Assembly: GCA_025449935.1 (NCBI GenBank)
Contig: JANWIJ010000050.1
Location: 1 to 64,000 of the forward strand
Reading direction: 5' to 3'
Length of the DNA stretch: 64,000 bases
Origin: Chitinophagaceae bacterium
Lineage (GTDB): Bacteria > Bacteroidota > Bacteroidia > Chitinophagales > Chitinophagaceae
The notes under the pieces were generated by a model, which saw nothing but the letters and a program-made list of their open reading frames with translations, had not been told where the DNA came from and did not search any database. The position numbers and the translations under genes were made by a program. How positions within the stretch are numbered: the first letter of the stretch is position 1; every line of letters begins with the position of its first letter. Of this stretch, positions 1 to 9,165 are shown in pieces.

Positions 1-896
1 CCTGATACAAAAATTACATTGGGGCAGGAAGATTTAACCGCTTCTGACACTTCTTCGATCATTTGCGCATAATTCGGGTGTTTAAGATCCTGGGGAGTTC
101 CAAAAACACTGCGGGCTATCGGGTAGATAGAACCGATAATAGGAAGGGGGATGTAAAGATTCTTCCGGAGATCAGTAAAGGGAAACATGTGTTGGGTGAA
201 GGTAAAATAGCCTCCGTGGGCACCCCTGCTCTTGAATGGATGGTGGCAGGCCAGGATAACCAGTTTTTTTGAATTCAGGGTGGCGATATCCCTGATCTGG
301 TCTACCAGTTCCTCTTTGGTTTTGCATTTACAATCCGACTCGATCCCCGGTTTGTCGTAAGGATGCAGCCACCACTGGCTGTCAAACATGATCACGACAA
401 CATCTTTTCCCAGGTTCACGACGTCGGGTCCGGGGCAACCGTCTTTGGGATAATAAGTAACTGTATCCCCTTTCCCCAAAAAGTCAACATACAGGTTCTG
501 CCGCAGCACGGCATCATATCCTCCGCGGCCACCGTTTTCCCAGTCATGGTTACCCGGGATCATGTAGACTTTGGCCGGGGTGCGGTCCACCAGCGATATT
601 TGCGAATCAAGCACCGCTTTGGCTGCTGAATAAGACGAAACAAACTGCTTGTCCGGGAGACCCGCTTTGTATAAATTGTCGCCGAGGAACAGTACGGTGG
701 TTTTGTTGTCGAGGGGAATATTTTTCCTCACCGCATCCACCACCGGGTGCTTCCCGTTGGTAAGCTGTCCCGCATCGCCGATCAGGATGATCCGCTGGGT
801 GATGCTGTCATTTTTGGGATTGAGGCTGTCTTTCTGAGCGTAGAGGAACAAATTCAGGAATAAAATTGATCCAGCAAGTAGTATTTTTCTTTTCAT
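1..896 (-). CDS. Metallophosphoesterase, secreted, C-terminus cut by window edge
   Basis: An open frame runs leftwards from an ATG at 894-896 to the window edge without a stop (298 codons). It starts with a signal peptide (MKRKILLAGSILFLNLFLYA followed by Q) and then shows calcineurin-like metal-binding motifs in order: LIGDAGQ, LFLGDNLY, MIPGNHDWENGG, a later ACHHP, and VSGH-type text right at the edge. These are the ligand blocks of the metallophosphatase superfamily, so the protein probably hydrolyses a phosphoester outside the inner membrane. Substrate unknown. It is divergent from the kinase-like/barrel protein at 1222. In some Bacteroidota a phosphatase of this type is fused to a surface-antigen barrel, so the missing C-terminus may hold a barrel too (inference). 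Confidence 0.9.
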   Translation of the reverse strand, partial: MKRKILLAGSILFLNLFLYAQKDSLNPKNDSITQRIILIGDAGQLTNGKHPVVDAVRKNIPLDNKTTVLFLGDNLYKAGLPDKQFVSSYSAAKAVLDSQISLVDRTPAKVYMIPGNHDWENGGRGGYDAVLRQNLYVDFLGKGDTVTYYPKDGCPGPDVVNLGKDVVVIMFDSQWWLHPYDKPGIESDCKCKTKEELVDQIRDIATLNSKKLVILACHHPFKSRGAHGGYFTFTQHMFPFTDLRKNLYIPLPIIGSIYPIARSVFGTPQDLKHPNYAQMIEEVSEAVKSSCPNVIFVS

Positions 897-1221
897 TGCC
901 ACCCTTGATGCAAGTCTTGATTAATCAATTTTAATAAATCCAAAGAGACCAATTCCCTGAAAGCAAAGTCCAAGCCATTTGTTTCAGCGGTATAACATTA
1001 GTTATCAGAATAAAGGCTTCAATTTACACAAAACTTTCGCCAGAACTTCCTACATTCAGTAAAAAATAAAATTCCTGTCGGGTTTATGACCTGTTCTTTA
1101 AGGAATACGGGCAAAAAGGACCGATTTTATTTTCTATATTCCTATGATTTTTTTTAAAAAATCGTATATTTTGCAAACAGACTAACTTTTAGACTTCAAT
1201 TCAATCATTAAACCTGCAACC
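897..1221. other. Divergent intergenic region, AT-rich
   Basis: This 325-base gap separates two divergent genes, so it must hold both promoters. It has no convincing open frame. On the plus strand the text TATATTTTG at 1165-1173 is close to the Bacteroidota -7 box TAnnTTTG but has an extra T, and no clear TTTG lies 17-23 bases upstream. It would place transcription about 40 bases before the start at 1222. A run of T and A at 1148-1160 (oligo-T then oligo-A) could bend DNA or form a weak hairpin. Nothing else is recognisable. Confidence 0.4.
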
Positions 1222-3786
1222 ATGAGACTGCTTAGCTTACTTATTCTATTACTGTTTTTCGCAGTATTGCCCGGCAATTCCCAGCCTGGCAGCGGCACCG
1301 CTACCGAAAAGGGAGGTTCTTTCAGCACCAGCCGCGGAAGAATTTTCTGGATGGGGACTAATTACCGTAAGGAATGGAATACCCCCATTACCGTACCAGT
1401 AATCAGTATCTCCAAAGAACACGGTGGCCTGACACCGGTTAAACGGGGAGGAGGGAAACAAACCAAATCACTCCGCCTGCAGGACCCCCAGGGACGTGAA
1501 TATGTAATTCGTTCCATTCAGAAATACATCACCAGCAAAACATTACCGGGTGACCTGCAAAGTGATGCCGCCGCCGACCTGGTCGCCGATGGGGTATCAG
1601 CGTCATATCCTTATGCAGCCCTAACGATGGCTTCGCTCTCCGAATCAGCCGGCATACCCCATGGTAATCCCAGGGTGGTGATGGTCGCTGATGATCCGGG
1701 CCTGGGCGAATTCCGGGAAGATTTTGCCAATACACTGGTACTGTTTGAGGAAAGATTTCCTGATTCAGTCTCAAAAGGGTACGACACCGACGAGGTTGCC
1801 GATAAACTCGAAAAGGATAATGACAATACCGTGGACCAGCTGGCTTTACTGAAAGTAAGGATCCTGGATATGTTTGTGATGGATCTTGACCGGCACGAGG
1901 ACCAATGGGCCTGGGGCGCTTATGATAACGGAAAGGGAAAAACTTATTACCCCATCGCTAAAGACAGGGACCAGGCATTTTATATTAACCAGGGTTTATT
2001 ACCAGGCTTTGTGAAAGGCCGTTCACTGGTACCGCAGCTGGAAGGTTTTAAAGCCAAAGCCAGGAGTATTTCCCGGTTTAATTTTGCAGCCCGCAACCTG
2101 GACCGCTTTTTCCTGAACGAACTTACCGAAGAACAATGGCGGCAAACGGCGGAAAAATTTGTCTCTCAAATGACGGATGATGCCATCCGGAAAGCCATCG
2201 AGAAGCAACCGGCCGAAATCAGGGATATATCCGGAACTAAGATTATTGAAATGTTGCAGGCACGCCGTAATTACCTGGTGGCTGATGTAATGGAGTATTA
2301 CACCTTTCTTTCAGAAATTGTCAGTGTAACAGGAAGTGATAAAAAGGAATTGTATTCCGTCACAAAAAATGACGATGGGTCTGTGCTGGTCCAGGTACAT
2401 AAAATAGATAAAGAAGGCGCCCAGGCTACAAAAATGTATGAAAGAAAATTTGAACCCCTGGTGACCAAAGAAATAAGGTTATACGGTTTTGACGGCGAGG
2501 ATAAGTTTGTCGTGAACGGCAAGAATGATAAAATGAAGATCAGGCTGATTGGCGGCGGGGGCGAAGACATCTTTGAGAATGCTTCCTCTACCGGCAGTGT
2601 AAAGATATATGACCGGAGAGACGGGAATAATAAAGTGATAGGGGCTTTCCGGAATAAGTTTGACAATGATACACTGGTAAACAGATTTGAAAGGATCTAT
2701 TATAAGTATCCATACCAGTCATTTTTTGGCACCATCGGGTATACCCCTGATGATGGTCTTTTCCTCGGTCCCACTTTTAAATATATCCGTCATGGTTTCC
2801 GGAAGTATCCGTACAAATCTTTCCACCAGTTCAAGGCGATGTATGCGTTTTCCACCAAAGCATTTTACCTGCGGTACAACAATGAGTTTATCGGGGTATT
2901 TGGGAACAACACAGACGTGATTACGGATGTTGAATACAAAGGACCCAACGGTACTACCAATTTCTTTGGATACGGGGTGAAGACTATTTATAATAAATCC
3001 AATCCCGGGAAATTCAGGTTTTACCGGATCCGGTATGACCTTGGCGATATTGCCCTGCAGCTGAGACACCGGTTCTCCAACAAAGTGAGCCTGGCGATTG
3101 GTCCCAATTTCCAGTTTTATTCACTGGATTCAACCGACAAGCTTAATAAGACCCGCAACGTGGTATTAAACACCCTGGCACTCGGACTGAACCCGGCTAC
3201 GGTATATGAAAAACAATCTTACCTGGGAGTACGTGCAAACCTCACTGTTGATACCCGTAACAGCCAGGCCTTACCTGATAAAGGAATCAACTGGATAACA
3301 ACTTTCCGGAGCCTGAAAGGAATGAATGATGACAGTTATGATAACGTAAGCCAGCTTAATTCTGATTTCGCTTTTTACCTGAACCTGGTTCCGGACAGGC
3401 TTGTTTTTGCCAACAGGATCGGGGGCGGCATCACGATGAGCGATGATGGGTTCGAATTTTTCCAGGCGCAGTACCTGGGTACTGAAGATAACCTGAGAGG
3501 TTTCCGTAAGGAAAGATTTGCAGGCAAATCCAAATTCTACAACCAGGCAGAGCTCCGGTTGAAACTGGCGAATCTTAAAACCTATCTTTTCCCCGCGGCA
3601 TTTGGTATTTATGCCTTTATCGATGCCGGAAGGGTTTGGGTAGAAAACGACCAGGACAGCAAAATGCTGACAGGTTATGGCGGCGGGTTCTGGTTCGCAC
3701 CTCTTCGCCGGATTGTATTTACACTCAGCTATGCCAAATCAAAAGAAGATGGCATGCCGCTGTTTGGTATGGGCTGGAAATTTTAA
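1222..3786 (+). CDS. Outer-membrane barrel protein with kinase-like N-terminal half
   Basis: 854 residues. A signal peptide (about 1-20, ending NSQ) is followed by a soluble half (about 25-450) and a C-terminal BamA/TamA-type surface-antigen barrel (about 480-854) whose last residue is Phe, as expected for Bam-recognised barrels. The soluble half carries D223-R-H-E-D-Q228 and, about 20 residues on, D248-R-D-Q251. The DxxRHxDQ plus later acidic block resembles the catalytic and metal-binding pattern of CotH/Fam20-type atypical kinases, but I cannot prove homology. Alternatively it could be a structural plug domain. The divergent phosphatase upstream suggests a paired phosphorylation/dephosphorylation role at the cell surface (inference). 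Terminator at 3804-3838. Confidence 0.8.
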   Translation: MRLLSLLILLLFFAVLPGNSQPGSGTATEKGGSFSTSRGRIFWMGTNYRKEWNTPITVPVISISKEHGGLTPVKRGGGKQTKSLRLQDPQGREYVIRSIQKYITSKTLPGDLQSDAAADLVADGVSASYPYAALTMASLSESAGIPHGNPRVVMVADDPGLGEFREDFANTLVLFEERFPDSVSKGYDTDEVADKLEKDNDNTVDQLALLKVRILDMFVMDLDRHEDQWAWGAYDNGKGKTYYPIAKDRDQAFYINQGLLPGFVKGRSLVPQLEGFKAKARSISRFNFAARNLDRFFLNELTEEQWRQTAEKFVSQMTDDAIRKAIEKQPAEIRDISGTKIIEMLQARRNYLVADVMEYYTFLSEIVSVTGSDKKELYSVTKNDDGSVLVQVHKIDKEGAQATKMYERKFEPLVTKEIRLYGFDGEDKFVVNGKNDKMKIRLIGGGGEDIFENASSTGSVKIYDRRDGNNKVIGAFRNKFDNDTLVNRFERIYYKYPYQSFFGTIGYTPDDGLFLGPTFKYIRHGFRKYPYKSFHQFKAMYAFSTKAFYLRYNNEFIGVFGNNTDVITDVEYKGPNGTTNFFGYGVKTIYNKSNPGKFRFYRIRYDLGDIALQLRHRFSNKVSLAIGPNFQFYSLDSTDKLNKTRNVVLNTLALGLNPATVYEKQSYLGVRANLTVDTRNSQALPDKGINWITTFRSLKGMNDDSYDNVSQLNSDFAFYLNLVPDRLVFANRIGGGITMSDDGFEFFQAQYLGTEDNLRGFRKERFAGKSKFYNQAELRLKLANLKTYLFPAAFGIYAFIDAGRVWVENDQDSKMLTGYGGGFWFAPLRRIVFTLSYAKSKEDGMPLFGMGWKF

Positions 3787-3803
3787 TTATCGTGTATAAT
3801 CAT

Positions 3804-3838
3804 AAAAAAAGCCGGTTCGCTGAGAACCGGCTTTTTTA
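3804..3838. terminator. Bidirectional intrinsic terminator
   Basis: Perfect 8-bp GC-rich stem GCCGGTTC (3811-3818) / GAACCGGC (3824-3831) with a 5-base loop, preceded by seven A and followed by six T. It lies between two convergent genes and can serve both strands. Confidence 0.92.
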
Positions 3839-3858
3839 TTTACACGATCCTGGACTAA

Positions 3859-6252
3859 TCAGGCTCCTTTTAATAATTGTTCAGTGGTCGTAGTTGACAA
3901 CTCCACCGCTGTTTCTTTCCTGGGCTCATCTTCAAAATTCACTTCAACCCTTAACGCTTTGAGACCAATAACACCCTGCAGTTCTTCCAGGTCATGTTTT
4001 TCTATACCGGGTTTCAGTAAGTTTTTGTTCTGCAGGAACTCGATATATTCTGAATACTCTGCGGCATCTTTTGCCTGCGAGTATACGATAGCAATTTTGC
4101 CAGGCTGGGTAAGCCGTTCATTGGTTTCTTTAATACGGACCTTATCAATTCGTTTTTTTACAATTTCATAGCGGGTATTATAGGCCCCATCCACATCGAA
4201 TTTTCTTTCTTCAATGCGGAAGCTGATCGATAATGGTTGAGAGTAAGAAAGGATCAGTTGGGTGGTTTTCAGCAAATGGGTCAGTTCTTTTTCGAGGTTA
4301 TGAGTGACCCTGGCTGCTTTGGCCAATACGGTAAGTTGCCACATTTTCATATTCCGTAAATAGATTTCATCAAACCTTTTCCTTGGGCTGATGGACTGGC
4401 CCATGAAAATATTGAACTCCAGCCCGTCGGTTACATAGCGTTCGAAATAATGCGGGTAAACTTTTTGGGCAGCCGCCTGTTCCTTATCGATAAACCCCGC
4501 GAGGGTATCATTGATGCGGGAAATACTTTGTTCGTACTCTTTGCGGTGATGATAAATCATGCCGAGCTCGGGGTCCAGCGCTGAAAAGTATTCAGCTATT
4601 TTATCCTTAAGGGACGGTTCGGTGGCCTGGAGGTGATTGAAAACGGAGACCACCTGGCCCTGTAAAAAATCATGGATGCTGAGCTCTTCCTCTGCCTGCA
4701 GCACATCCGATGCAGCGGCAATAAATTTCTCAATCTTAAATTCTATTTCCTGCATTAATGGGAATGACAGCTCAGCCTGTGCTTTTTTGACAACTTTTTT
4801 TGCGAGTTCCAGTTGCTCCAGGGTATCCAGCTGTACAGAATGTGACCTGGCGGTAGAAGAATTCCGGACATCGATTGCGCCATATAGCGGGTACACATCA
4901 CTAAAGGCAATCCGTTCAATCCGGATATCATCCGTGGTTTGTTTATTCACAATATAGTTCAGTGCCGCCTCGGTAAATTTCCATTCGACCGCGGGCTGAA
5001 CCGCTGTAAATTTCTTCTTGATCACACTGTCGACCCGGTTATTTAAAAGGTCCAGGCTTTTTTCAAGCCCAAGAGTAAATAAGGGGATGACAGCTTCGAT
5101 TTTCCCGATATGCGAAGGCTTTAGCTGGCCGGCTTCTTTTGAAATGATCTCCAGCATGCCGATCAGTTCGTTCTTGAGTTTTAACGGGCAAAGAATCAGG
5201 CTCCTTCCGCCTTCCTTGTAATAGTACCGTAGACATTGTACTTCGGCCAGGGACCGTTCGTGCAATGTTTCAAAAAGCAGGGGTTGATTATTTTCCCTGA
5301 ACAGCAGTTTCGAATAATCACTTATTTCATCTTTTTCCGGTATGGAATGGAGGTGCCGGAACAACAAACTGTTATTATTATGGAGATCAGAATAGATATA
5401 GTGATTATTTACTTTGAAGAAAGGGGTAACGCCAATTGCCAACTCCCGGAACCCGATCAGGCTCTGAATATAACCTTCCAGTTCTTTATAGATGGCCGCA
5501 TCTGAAAATGCATTATAGTCCAGCAACTTATTTTTTACTTCTGTAATGACCGCTGTCTCTGTTACATCATTTACCCGGATAGGTGTAATACCTTCAAAAA
5601 CGAATTTTTCCAGCGGCACTTTTTCGACCAGTTCATCGATTGTCATCAGCCGGTTGCTCTGGGAGTCCAGTATGGTCTCCGGCAAAGCAGGCATTTCACC
5701 TATGGGTTTCACATCTATGAACCGGCCATCGAGCCGCAGTTCCATAAAACGGGTTAGCCCGGTGTTCTCGTCCTTAAACGGGTACACAGCCCTCGTGCCA
5801 TCGGGGTTATTGTAACCCAGGTATTTTTTCAAAATAAGCCCACAGGCAAAATGTACTCTTTCCTGGCTGAGGCTGATGCCAAGCCTGCTTTCGGGTATGT
5901 TTATTTTATTGGAACCCGGGTGCAACAGGTTCGCTTTGAAAAGAGGCGACACATATACAGCCTCGAATTTGAAAGGGATGGATACTCCATACATATAATT
6001 GGCCGTGGTGGGAGGGAATACTGCGGAAAGTAACTCTTCAATCAGTTCTGAATGGGGGAGTAATAGCGACAGGTCCGTGATGGTATCGAGCAGTTCGGGA
6101 TGCGCTTCAAAAGCTTCCACCACCTGGCCATAAAGCTTTTTCATGCCGGGGTTACCTTCGGCAATGGTTTTTTTAAGCGCAGCTACCAGTGGCCTGAAAG
6201 ATAAATAACTGTTGAGCAATGATTCGTCTTGGTGTATTATATGGTCTTGCAT
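3859..6252 (-). CDS. GAF-domain protein, cytoplasmic, Bacteroidota type
   Basis: 797 residues without signal peptide or membrane helix. The middle (about 220-400) has the alternating strand/helix pattern of a GAF domain, including LILCPLKLKNELIGMLEIIS, which matches the core strands of that fold. The N-terminal 200 and C-terminal 350 residues are mostly helical and unfamiliar; no histidine kinase, GGDEF or DNA-binding domain is seen. GAF domains bind small ligands, so a sensor or scaffold role is plausible, but ligand and output are unknown. Single-gene unit: a convergent terminator lies behind it and a consensus -7 box ahead (6312-6319). Confidence 0.7.
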   Translation of the reverse strand: MQDHIIHQDESLLNSYLSFRPLVAALKKTIAEGNPGMKKLYGQVVEAFEAHPELLDTITDLSLLLPHSELIEELLSAVFPPTTANYMYGVSIPFKFEAVYVSPLFKANLLHPGSNKINIPESRLGISLSQERVHFACGLILKKYLGYNNPDGTRAVYPFKDENTGLTRFMELRLDGRFIDVKPIGEMPALPETILDSQSNRLMTIDELVEKVPLEKFVFEGITPIRVNDVTETAVITEVKNKLLDYNAFSDAAIYKELEGYIQSLIGFRELAIGVTPFFKVNNHYIYSDLHNNNSLLFRHLHSIPEKDEISDYSKLLFRENNQPLLFETLHERSLAEVQCLRYYYKEGGRSLILCPLKLKNELIGMLEIISKEAGQLKPSHIGKIEAVIPLFTLGLEKSLDLLNNRVDSVIKKKFTAVQPAVEWKFTEAALNYIVNKQTTDDIRIERIAFSDVYPLYGAIDVRNSSTARSHSVQLDTLEQLELAKKVVKKAQAELSFPLMQEIEFKIEKFIAAASDVLQAEEELSIHDFLQGQVVSVFNHLQATEPSLKDKIAEYFSALDPELGMIYHHRKEYEQSISRINDTLAGFIDKEQAAAQKVYPHYFERYVTDGLEFNIFMGQSISPRKRFDEIYLRNMKMWQLTVLAKAARVTHNLEKELTHLLKTTQLILSYSQPLSISFRIEERKFDVDGAYNTRYEIVKKRIDKVRIKETNERLTQPGKIAIVYSQAKDAAEYSEYIEFLQNKNLLKPGIEKHDLEELQGVIGLKALRVEVNFEDEPRKETAVELSTTTTEQLLKGA

Positions 6253-6311
6253 TTTATTCTTTTTGCCGAATGCACCAAAAGGTACGTGACTTTCCGGGAC
6301 GAACGGAATAA

Positions 6312-6344
6312 CAAAGCTAACAAATAAGCTGTTTTTAAATGCAA
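6312..6344 (-). promoter_or_regulatory. Candidate promoter for the GAF-domain gene
   Basis: On the minus strand the sequence reads TTG, 22 bases, then TAGCTTTG (plus-strand CAAAGCTA at 6312-6319 and CAA at 6342-6344). The -7 box is a perfect match to the Bacteroidota consensus TAnnTTTG; the spacing is near the long end of the accepted range. It predicts a leader of about 50 bases before the ATG at 6252. Confidence 0.4.
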
Positions 6345-6382
6345 TGTTTGCCCGGGGCCAGGCCAGCGGGATAAAAAACCAG

Positions 6383-7294
6383 TTACCGTCTTTGCCGGCC
6401 GATTGTCAGCCCTATTTTAAGCTGTATGGTGAAAAAAGAGTCATTATCTTTTGGATTACCTCTTTGTTGTCCCGGAAAGGTTTTATCACCGGGGTTTATT
6501 TCTTGTTTCCGGCTGTAAAGTTGCCGGGCGATGAAAGCCTGGTTTACCGGGAGATAATTGGTAAACAAACCCGCATCGATATATTTTGTACTGACATCAT
6601 CGAGGTAATCGGTCGTTAAAAAACGATAATTGATTTCCAGCCTTGCAGTTAAAACGGCATTGATCTCCTGTCTCACACCAAGCCCCGCAGCAAAATTAAA
6701 CTGACTTAATTTGTAAGGTTTCCTGTCCGGGTATTCATCAAATCCCTGTCCCTCTGTGTGAAGCGGCTGCAGCGAGTACCATTTGCCATCCAGCTTTGCC
6801 TGCGGATCGAATGAATAATAACCGACGCCGCCCACCAGGTAAGGAGATACCCGGGGTGGATCACTATCGTAATCTTTGAAAAACAGCGGGTGCAATTCAA
6901 GGCCAAGCTGGAAATCCGCTATGGGGCTTTTAAAGCTCAGGTTGCGTTCATATCTTCCGAAAGTTGTGGTCCTTACATTTTCAAGAATGCTGTCGGATGC
7001 TGTCACCCGGCCAAATGTCCCCTCCAGCCTCAAACCAATTACATCTTTATACATGGCCACCAGGTATAAACCGAAGCAGGGTCTTGAATTATTCCAGTTC
7101 AGGTCCTTGGTGAATCGTTTACCGGTACCTTTTTTACCGCCCAGGTCAGTCAAAGCATTCATGATGCCGGTACAGGCACCTGACTCAATCACCAGGGCAT
7201 GATCATAATACCTGCTGTTGAAATAATAATACTGTGCCTGCAGGGATTGGTTCACGAGGCTGCCCAGGAAAAGCATTACCAGGATATTTCTCAT
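6383..7294 (-). CDS. Outer-membrane beta-barrel protein
   Basis: 303 residues from the ATG at 7292-7294; a TTG two codons earlier is less likely. A signal peptide (MRNILVMLFLGSLVNQSLQA) is followed by alternating amphipathic strands with repeated tyrosines and glycines, for example PYLVGGVGYYSF and FNFAAGLGVRQE, and ends in a final strand FTIQLKIGLTIG. This is the look of the small PorT-like/OmpA-like barrels common in Bacteroidota. No periplasmic or enzymatic domain is visible. Function unknown. It stands alone between the GAF gene (130 bases away, same strand) and the DUF1501 gene. Confidence 0.75.
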   Translation of the reverse strand: MRNILVMLFLGSLVNQSLQAQYYYFNSRYYDHALVIESGACTGIMNALTDLGGKKGTGKRFTKDLNWNNSRPCFGLYLVAMYKDVIGLRLEGTFGRVTASDSILENVRTTTFGRYERNLSFKSPIADFQLGLELHPLFFKDYDSDPPRVSPYLVGGVGYYSFDPQAKLDGKWYSLQPLHTEGQGFDEYPDRKPYKLSQFNFAAGLGVRQEINAVLTARLEINYRFLTTDYLDDVSTKYIDAGLFTNYLPVNQAFIARQLYSRKQEINPGDKTFPGQQRGNPKDNDSFFTIQLKIGLTIGRQRR

Positions 7295-7527
7295 CCTCAA
7301 ACAGATTTCATTAATGATTTAACCGGTCGGTTTTGCGAAGGAAGACGGGATCGGTTATGCAGGCGGGATATTGCAACTAAAGGGTAAATGTATAGCTCCC
7401 TTGAAACCGGCAAGGTTGAAAGCACGGTCATTATTTTAGAATGCCAGCAATCTTCAATGATGAATTAACCGGCCGGTAATGTCAGCCAGATCATTAAAAA
7501 AAGATGTATTTCCCCCCGGAAAGAAAG

Positions 7528-9132
7528 CTATTGCGGAAGCTTCATAATACTCAGTACTTTCTGTAAGGATTTGTTTTGCAATCTTAAGAAATAAACGCCG
7601 GTGGGAAGTCCGTCATCGTAAATGTCAATATTATAAGTACCGGCCGTGTATTCACCGCTTGCCAGCACTTTTACCACCTGGCCGAGTGAATTTATTTGCT
7701 GAACCATGGTATGCCCTCCCGTGGTTGAAAACTGGATAGTTGCATTAATGGTATAGGGATTCGGCCACATTTTCAGCAGGAGGTTGTCGGAGTTATTATT
7801 GGTATCATCCGGGTCATCCGCAACGCCGCAAGGCCCGGTAATAAGCGGTAATGATTGATAATTCTGTAAAAGAATAGAATTCAGCGCCGGTTGTTTTACA
7901 CAGAACCATTGCTCCAGCACGGAAGCATAGATGCTTCTGAAATCATACTGGAACGGAATATTATTGACCACCTGTATGTCTGCGGGAATATCGGGGCTGT
8001 TTCCCAGAATCCCTTTTTTTGCATGCTTGCCAAACATAATCAGGGGAGCTGCTGCGCCATGGTCGGTACCCAGGCTTGCATTTGATTTTATACGGCGGCC
8101 GAATTCCGAGAAAGTCATGCCCATTACGCGGTCTTCAAGTCCCATCAGTTCAAGATCATCCTGGAATGCGCTGATACCACCGGAAAGATCTTTCATCAGC
8201 TTGGCATGTGTACCGGTGGTGGTGTCGCTGGCATTTACCTGTCTTTTGTGTGTGTCAAAACCACCCATGGTTACCGTGTATACGCGGGTTTTTAAACCCC
8301 CTTTTATCAACCGGGCTACAATTTTTAATTGTTCGGCCAGGCCATTATCTGTTGGATAAACCGCCATCGTGGCGGCCCGTTGGTAGGCGGCCCGGATAAT
8401 ATCCGAATAGATCTTTGTTTTTTCGGAAATCACCCGCAGGAATTTCAATTCTTTATTGGCAGGAACAGCATTCAGCGGGTAATCAGAGAACGGGTTAACA
8501 AAGGAATAAATTTTTTCAGGGTTGGTAATGGACAGACCCATCGAATAAATTGAACCCTGCACCGTCAGTGTTGGAAAATTACTGATCTGTATGGCCAGCG
8601 GATCCGGCATATCTGAATTTGGAAATGCATCGGGGTAGCCGGGATACTCGCTTTCAAGATAACGTCCCATCCACCCGGTCTTTACTCTCTCTCTTCGGTT
8701 TCTCCTGGTATCACCGCTGTTCCAGACGTCGGTATCACGGAAATGGGAAAAAGTCGGGTTCTCGTATCCTACCGACTGTACGATGTTCATCTTTCCTTCA
8801 TTGAACATATTCTGCATCGCCGTCATGGCCGGGTGCAAACCTGATTTATCGGTACCATCCAGCCTGAGCACCTGGCTTTGCGGGATAGCAACGTTTGTCC
8901 TGGCATTATAATAATTGCCATATATATCCAACGGTATTACCATGTTCAATCCATCATTACCCCCGCCTAATTGAACCAGCACGAATACATGGTCCGTATC
9001 GGTTAATGTTTGCTGAAGCAATCTTGCCAGCGCACTCTCAGCACCCTGGGCTGTAAAAGAAAAGCCGTTTAACAGGGCCGGCATTGTTACGGCCACGGGT
9101 ACTGTATTGCGTATAAATTTTCTCCTGTCCAT
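7528..9132 (-). CDS. DUF1501 protein with T9SS type A sorting domain
   Basis: 534 residues. The N-terminus has a twin-arginine-like motif (DRRKFIR) followed by a moderately hydrophobic stretch, so Tat export is likely. The body is a DUF1501 domain, related to the sulfatase/alkaline-phosphatase fold: LVQLGGGNDGLNMVIP, MGGFDTHKRQ and FSEFGRR...TDHG match its conserved blocks. The last about 80 residues (from LLLKMWPNPY to VLSIMKLPQ) are a type A T9SS sorting domain, so the mature protein is probably carried to the cell surface. It is the last gene of a three-gene operon with DUF1800 (33-base gap), a pairing seen widely in bacteria. Reaction unknown. Confidence 0.88.
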   Translation of the reverse strand: MDRRKFIRNTVPVAVTMPALLNGFSFTAQGAESALARLLQQTLTDTDHVFVLVQLGGGNDGLNMVIPLDIYGNYYNARTNVAIPQSQVLRLDGTDKSGLHPAMTAMQNMFNEGKMNIVQSVGYENPTFSHFRDTDVWNSGDTRRNRRERVKTGWMGRYLESEYPGYPDAFPNSDMPDPLAIQISNFPTLTVQGSIYSMGLSITNPEKIYSFVNPFSDYPLNAVPANKELKFLRVISEKTKIYSDIIRAAYQRAATMAVYPTDNGLAEQLKIVARLIKGGLKTRVYTVTMGGFDTHKRQVNASDTTTGTHAKLMKDLSGGISAFQDDLELMGLEDRVMGMTFSEFGRRIKSNASLGTDHGAAAPLIMFGKHAKKGILGNSPDIPADIQVVNNIPFQYDFRSIYASVLEQWFCVKQPALNSILLQNYQSLPLITGPCGVADDPDDTNNNSDNLLLKMWPNPYTINATIQFSTTGGHTMVQQINSLGQVVKVLASGEYTAGTYNIDIYDDGLPTGVYFLRLQNKSLQKVLSIMKLPQ

Positions 9133-9165
9133 ATTCTTGTTTTTACATAGGTTTAAATTGATTCA

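Noticed and set aside
63-837. Three plus-strand open frames at 63-272, 363-629 and 649-837
   Set aside because: They are antisense shadows of the metallophosphoesterase on the minus strand, which has a signal peptide and ordered metal-binding motifs and runs off the window edge.
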